From the NCBI GenBank assembly GCA_028565635.1, contig JAOXYB010043614.1:1-45577 (forward strand): 45,577 nucleotides of DNA. The letters are read 5' to 3'. Under the pieces are notes generated by a model. That model did not search any database. It had not been told where the DNA came from and was given only the letters and a program-made list of their open reading frames with translations. The first letter of the stretch is position 1. Each line of letters begins with the position of its first letter. This document shows, piece by piece, positions 44,701 through 45,577 of the stretch. The DNA is from Phoronis ovalis (lineage: Eukaryota > Phoronida > Phoronidae). The translations under genes and the position numbers were made by a program.

Positions 44701-44902
44701 AAATAAGAGTAAAATTGTTAACTCAAGCAATATATTTAAACCTCACATAATTAGTCCTCTCTTGCAGAAAAAGGGGATTATTGCCAGATCCACCAATTCA
44801 TGTCTCTAAATATGACACATATCACACATAACTAAAAAGGTTTCTTACCTGGCTCTCTCTATCCGTTCTTGTTCTGTCTTATATTGTCTTTCCAATTCAA
44901 GA
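16926..44902 (-). CDS. STARD9: giant kinesin-3 tail, STARD9/KIF16A-like; 13 exons, 5' end outside the window
   Basis: STARD9/KIF16A is a kinesin-3 motor linked to centrosome cohesion and ciliary or microtubule functions in vertebrates. Exons from the 5' side: 44849-44902, 39633-39853, 38820-39282, 36531-38341, 34826-36242, 34099-34233, 33725-33855, 27332-33518 (with a 100-N gap), 22908-27003, 19098-22693, 18659-18809, 17990-18169 and 16926-17703. All have GT-AG borders; removing the Ns gives 19,120 bases in continuous phase, about 6,372 residues. Exons 1-3 encode charged coiled coil. The best homology clue is at about 19840-19905: TEAHLNYAFGQTDTLLQ against TEAKLHHGFGEADALLQ in human STARD9 (recalled, not searched). 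The order of coiled coil, long disordered region, that motif, then short coiled-coil exons also fits STARD9. Motor and FHA exons are not in the window. No START or PX domain follows. KIF16B is the main alternative relative. Confidence 0.75.
17603..17630. repeat. ATG/TCA trinucleotide microsatellite in coding sequence
   Basis: About nine ATG units (TCA on the coding strand) encode a nine-serine run, SSSSSSSSSY. The length is likely polymorphic, with in-frame effects only. Confidence 0.9.
17990..18169 (-). CDS. kinesin tail exon 12: helical exon
   Basis: Sixty codons: KSALDERLSSYQSILREP and NLEKKIDSEIERLRREAAKA, a short coiled coil. In human STARD9 a similar helix directly precedes a Ser-rich linker and the START domain. 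Confidence 0.82.
18659..18809 (-). CDS. kinesin tail exon 11: helical exon
   Basis: About 50 codons: DSLNDEPRQLLAELQQAS, then REIEKAKEHL. It corresponds in position and pattern to the human STARD9 helix DIELMLQDYQQAHEEAKVEI (recalled), supporting the family call and the end of the conserved C-terminal block. Confidence 0.82.
19098..22693 (-). CDS. kinesin tail exon 10: TQT array, SLWSL repeats and STARD9-like conserved segment
   Basis: About 1,199 codons, starting ISSSNPALQNIEIQEQRLSS. It holds six TQT motifs (20056-21805), five QTxxSLWSL repeats (20935-21282), and near its end the conserved helical segment QEIAAELDRLMKERIHVVE, then LIGMQYLPSKVWIELTEAH and a coiled coil (ISELEKEKAKFEARTS). 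The ELTEAHLNYAFGQTDTLLQ part is the best match to human STARD9 in the window. It is followed by Ser-rich sequence with several SPQR, SPAR and SPMR sites. Confidence 0.88.
20056..21805 (-). repeat. TQT motif cluster (candidate LC8-binding sites)
   Basis: TQT cores within exon 10: DTQTD (about 21789-21805), ETQTE (about 21611-21630), CTQTT, GTQTD and FTQTD (21473-21535) and STQTD (about 20056-20071). A related IQTD lies near 21400. TQT is the anchor of motifs bound by dynein light chain LC8. Further TQT cores occur in exons 3, 8 and 9. Confidence 0.75.
20935..21282 (-). repeat. five QTxxSLWSL repeats
   Basis: Copies: SQTGGSLWSVVD, CQTSSSLWSLVS, CQTSASLRCLTD, LQTGDSLWSLAD and the decayed AQSCASLSYLNS, at 20-30-residue spacing. 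Trp and the flanking Leu are kept in three of five. The family is not recognised. Confidence 0.85.
22694..22907 (-). other. kinesin intron between exons 9 and 10
   Basis: A 214-base intron with donor GTAAGT and acceptor TTTTGTAG; nothing else is seen. Confidence 0.8.
22908..27003 (-). CDS. kinesin tail exon 9: 4.1-kb Ser/Asp-rich exon
   Basis: About 1,365 codons, open throughout, beginning IIDSDTRVPLRFLQGMSPVE. It is mostly disordered, with repeated 'YxSAxSSP' pairs (YHSALSSPAIS, YQSAASSPICMS), a short coiled coil (KMVKQMERERLEVRHELSS) and candidate EB-binding SSIPTPVNR. A VTQTV motif lies near its start (26778-26793). No known domain is seen. Confidence 0.85.
27004..27331 (-). other. kinesin intron between exons 8 and 9
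   Basis: A 328-base intron with donor GTTAGT and acceptor TTTCAG; nothing else is seen. Confidence 0.8.
27332..33518 (-). CDS. kinesin tail exon 8: 6.1-kb exon with Trp-motif array and VLDDL repeats
   Basis: About 2,030 codons, open throughout except for the assembly gap. It starts GKTKVTSRPTSGNKRRRR (a basic cluster, possible nuclear localisation or microtubule binding). Eleven Trp motifs follow (31700-33125), then one TQT motif (32374-32391), nine VLDDL-type helical repeats (28100-30250) and two AGxIVxVSxAEGI repeats (27640-27880). Overall it is acidic and Ser/Thr-rich, hence disordered. Absence of any frame lesion over 6 kb argues for a functional gene. Confidence 0.85.
27640..27885 (-). 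repeat. two AGxIVxVSxAEGIxKHH repeats
   Basis: KLAGHIVTVSIAEGILKHH and VMAGRIVAVSVAEGIFKHH lie about 60 residues apart near the end of exon 8. They are the most hydrophobic segments of the exon and look like amphipathic helices. The family is not recognised. Confidence 0.75.
28100..30250 (-). repeat. nine-copy VLDDLxDYL helical repeat, partly in 121-124-residue tandem units
   Basis: Copies in order: STGEVANNLIDQFNDYLD, TTEQMADEIIDELANHLK, TTHEVADTVLDDLADYLD, STQDMADLVLDDLSDYLD, NTQEVTDYVLDDLAEYLE, a copy across the gap, TTQEIADTVLDDLADYLE, STQNMVDLVLDDLSDYLD and TTQEIADTVLDDLADYLQ. The last six form three long units at 363-372-base periods. Positions 28111-28266 and 28474-28629 differ at two of 156 bases, so this duplication is recent. 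Confidence 0.9.
28630..28729. other. 100-N assembly gap inside the VLDDL tandem repeats
   Basis: Exactly 100 Ns, a conventional placeholder length. The left flank ends AAATCA and the right flank begins ACCATATTTTG; joined, they equal the continuous sequence of the neighbouring copy at 28261-28276. Direct joining also restores the reading frame. The gap may be empty or hide whole extra repeat units. Confidence 0.95.
31700..33125 (-). repeat. array of eleven single-Trp motifs
   Basis: Motifs in order: IDSWSNTS, TDIWSTES, YECWGAPA, VDVWSANE, PDVWCNPG, PTVWSSKQ, TDEWSSSF, LDTWNATE, LEVWSSEV, SQTWTIDI and PEIWCVEP. They lie roughly 25-60 residues apart in otherwise Trp-free disordered sequence, usually preceded by L-S/T and an acidic residue and followed by Ser or a small polar residue. 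Confidence 0.8.
33725..33855 (-). CDS. kinesin tail exon 7: Arg/Gln-rich helix
   Basis: About 44 codons: TPDVPVQLSAARRAIRQRAM, then a QQQQ run and an acidic end HFSDDSLT. The basic amphipathic helix may bind tubulin or membranes; this is inference from composition. Confidence 0.8.
34099..34233 (-). CDS. kinesin tail exon 6: short exon with helix
   Basis: About 45 codons: DDPEDEGSLDITGDPN, then a predicted helix QERMRILKEVLQQLAS. Short and better ordered than its neighbours, so possibly a binding element. The flanking introns have good GT-AG borders. Confidence 0.8.
34826..36242 (-). CDS. kinesin tail exon 5: basic then Ser/Asp-rich disordered region
   Basis: About 472 codons, beginning DCEFNMSTNSSSSKTPKE after splicing. 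The first 280 residues are Lys/Arg/Ser-rich, with repeated RKSS and RKNS sites that fit basophilic kinases. A short GSGGGGGMGQ linker is present. The second half is acidic and ends LEELYQSAF. No known domain is recognised. Confidence 0.8.
36243..36530 (-). other. kinesin intron between exons 4 and 5
   Basis: A 288-base intron with donor GTAAAG and acceptor TATTTTAG. It contains a duplicated phrase (AATTCAAA.GAAAATTAAG near 36300 and 36346). Nothing else is seen. Confidence 0.7.
36531..38341 (-). CDS. kinesin tail exon 4: acidic region, basic KTPEP repeats
   Basis: About 604 codons. It opens with LERTKHVWEKYLGKHSG, passes an Asp/Glu-rich stretch, then strongly basic Pro-directed repeats (37560-37800, listed separately), and ends in Ser/Asp-rich disordered sequence. 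The basic block could bind microtubules or be a kinase-controlled region; no known domain is visible. Confidence 0.8.
37560..37900 (-). repeat. three tandem basic KTPEP repeats plus PSPxTKVR duplicates
   Basis: The unit is VKFxYKAPxRKTPEP followed by KxERRKxEKRxxSPE, about 31 residues: two good copies and one diverged copy ending in VKFPYKPQQRKKQTD. Just upstream, PSPDTKVRF and PSPETKVRL form a smaller pair. TPEP and SPE are proline-directed kinase sites next to Lys/Arg clusters, as in microtubule-associated proteins. Confidence 0.8.
38342..39632 (-). other. kinesin introns 38342-38819 and 39283-39632
   Basis: AT-rich introns flanking exon 3; no further feature is seen. Confidence 0.7.
38820..39282 (-). 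CDS. kinesin tail exon 3: two coiled coils around a TQT segment
   Basis: A coiled coil (QRQLDSELHRIRKYEEKL) is followed by an acidic linker with ELAVQTDSDSNELSTQTE, then RRRKVSVEGKKKDLIQLE and a second coiled coil (KRYNFQQQIVSDIEKVTE). The RRKVS-then-helix order resembles RRKKVSFQLE and its following helix in human STARD9, as I remember it, which supports the family call. Confidence 0.8.
39633..39853 (-). CDS. kinesin tail exon 2 in window: coiled coil
   Basis: About 73 codons, from MELEKLREEHINADKERL to RRTLELDREE, rich in Glu, Lys, Arg and Gln with no Pro: a strong coiled coil. In kinesin-3 motors this type of segment follows the FHA domain. Confidence 0.8.
39854..44848 (-). other. 5-kb kinesin intron, by far the largest in the window
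   Basis: The donor GTAAGA is after the exon at 44849 and the acceptor TTTCAG before the exon at 39853. Its phase (2) matches on both sides, so no coding exon need be missing. The open frames at 42308-42517 and 43416-43646 look like chance. I see no RNA gene or transposon in it. Its size relative to the other introns hints at a regulatory element or an unrecognised insertion. Confidence 0.6.
44849..44902 (-). CDS. kinesin tail exon 1 in window: coiled coil
   Basis: An 18-codon exon (LELERQYKTEQERIERAR) lies between acceptor TTTTTTCAG and donor GTAAGA. Its charged heptad-like pattern continues directly into the next exon. It is the most upstream exon I can identify; the right-edge sequence 44903-45577 looks intronic. 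Confidence 0.75.
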
Positions 44903-45577
44903 CTGAAAAAATACAAGTATTTTTCTGTATATACAGCAACTGTTATAATGTATTTTCATTACAATTATCATCACACTCATGCAATGGTTGAGTATCTGTG
45001 CGGCTAGTCTTTAAGTCATTTTTTTCTTATAATTGGAAGCCTAATAATCAACAATTTATTTAAGGCTGGTGCAAGTTAACTTGGGACATTATATTTTGTG
45101 TTGCAATATAAGCATTGATTTTAGTATTTGTGCAAATGAAATTCCTTATTAAAACAGATCTGTGAAAAACATTTAATTTATTACGGCAGGCAATGCACCC
45201 GTTTATCACACAAATTCTAATTCATAAGTATCTTATGACTAAGAAACTGCAATATCATGAAAATAAATTTGTAAATAATCTCTTTCAGCAATCAAACTGG
45301 GAAAACTAGAAGCTACAGTCATTTTCAAAAAAGGGAAAAAAATAAAATATAAAAAATATTTTATAAAAGTTTAGGCAAAAAAACTTTGAATGTAATATAC
45401 AGTAAGGTATCGAAAAAGCTTATCACTGATTAATACACGATATTTTGATAACCACAGGAGTGCCAGTAAGCCTTTACAACATGTAAAAAGAAAATGAAAG
45501 CACATCGCTCCCACTAGATAGGAATTTAATTATAAATTAACTCGGAAAATATTACCCTAGTAAAATACGATGGTTTT
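44903..45577 (-). other. right-edge intronic sequence of the kinesin gene
   Basis: AT-rich, with no coding pattern on the minus strand. The motor, FHA and first coiled-coil exons should lie beyond the right edge. Confidence 0.5.

Noticed and set aside
39854-44848. Additional coiled-coil exons within the 5-kb intron
   Set aside because: No minus-strand stretch with suitable splice sites and charged heptads was seen, and the phase is already consistent across the intron.

Overview
This is a metazoan nuclear segment. Coding exons are interrupted by canonical GT-AG introns, the DNA is AT-rich, and the proteins belong to animal families. The short introns, AT-richness and decayed repeat types fit a lophotrochozoan, possibly a bivalve-like mollusc. 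That placement is inference only.

Layout, left to right. (1) 1-5070, plus strand: the 3' two thirds of ERLEC1, an ER-associated-degradation lectin; nine exons are visible and its 5' exons lie outside. (2) 5263-9770, minus strand: a complete seven-exon prostaglandin reductase 2 (PTGR2)-like gene, tail-to-tail with ERLEC1. Its penultimate exon carries an in-frame TAG where the family has Trp. (3) 9771-11950: intergenic DNA with decayed repeats and a hairpin. (4) 11952-15595, plus strand: an intronless gene coding for a nucleotidyltransferase-like domain followed by about 14 kinesin-light-chain/NPHP3-type TPRs. It is broken by about five frameshifts and looks like a pseudogene. (5) 15801-44902 and beyond, minus strand: the tail of a giant kinesin-3 of the STARD9/KIF16A type. 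Thirteen exons are in phase with each other and encode about 6,370 residues in this window alone. The motor and FHA exons would lie beyond the right edge.

The kinesin tail dominates the window. Three exons of 6.1, 4.1 and 3.6 kb encode mostly disordered Ser/Thr/Asp/Glu-rich protein. Embedded in it are several short-motif arrays: Trp motifs, a nine-copy 'VLDDLxDYL' helix repeat, a QTxxSLWSL array, several TQT motifs of the dynein light chain LC8-binding type, basic KTPEP repeats and C-terminal SPxR repeats. The most conserved C-terminal segment resembles the region just before the START domain of vertebrate STARD9, but no START domain is visible. A 100-N gap falls inside the VLDDL repeats; its flanks join seamlessly and in frame.

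The genes are not an operon and share no obvious pathway. The points most worth following are the giant kinesin tail with its motif arrays (possible LC8 and PKA-RII docking), the UAG codon in PTGR2, and the NTase-TPR gene.
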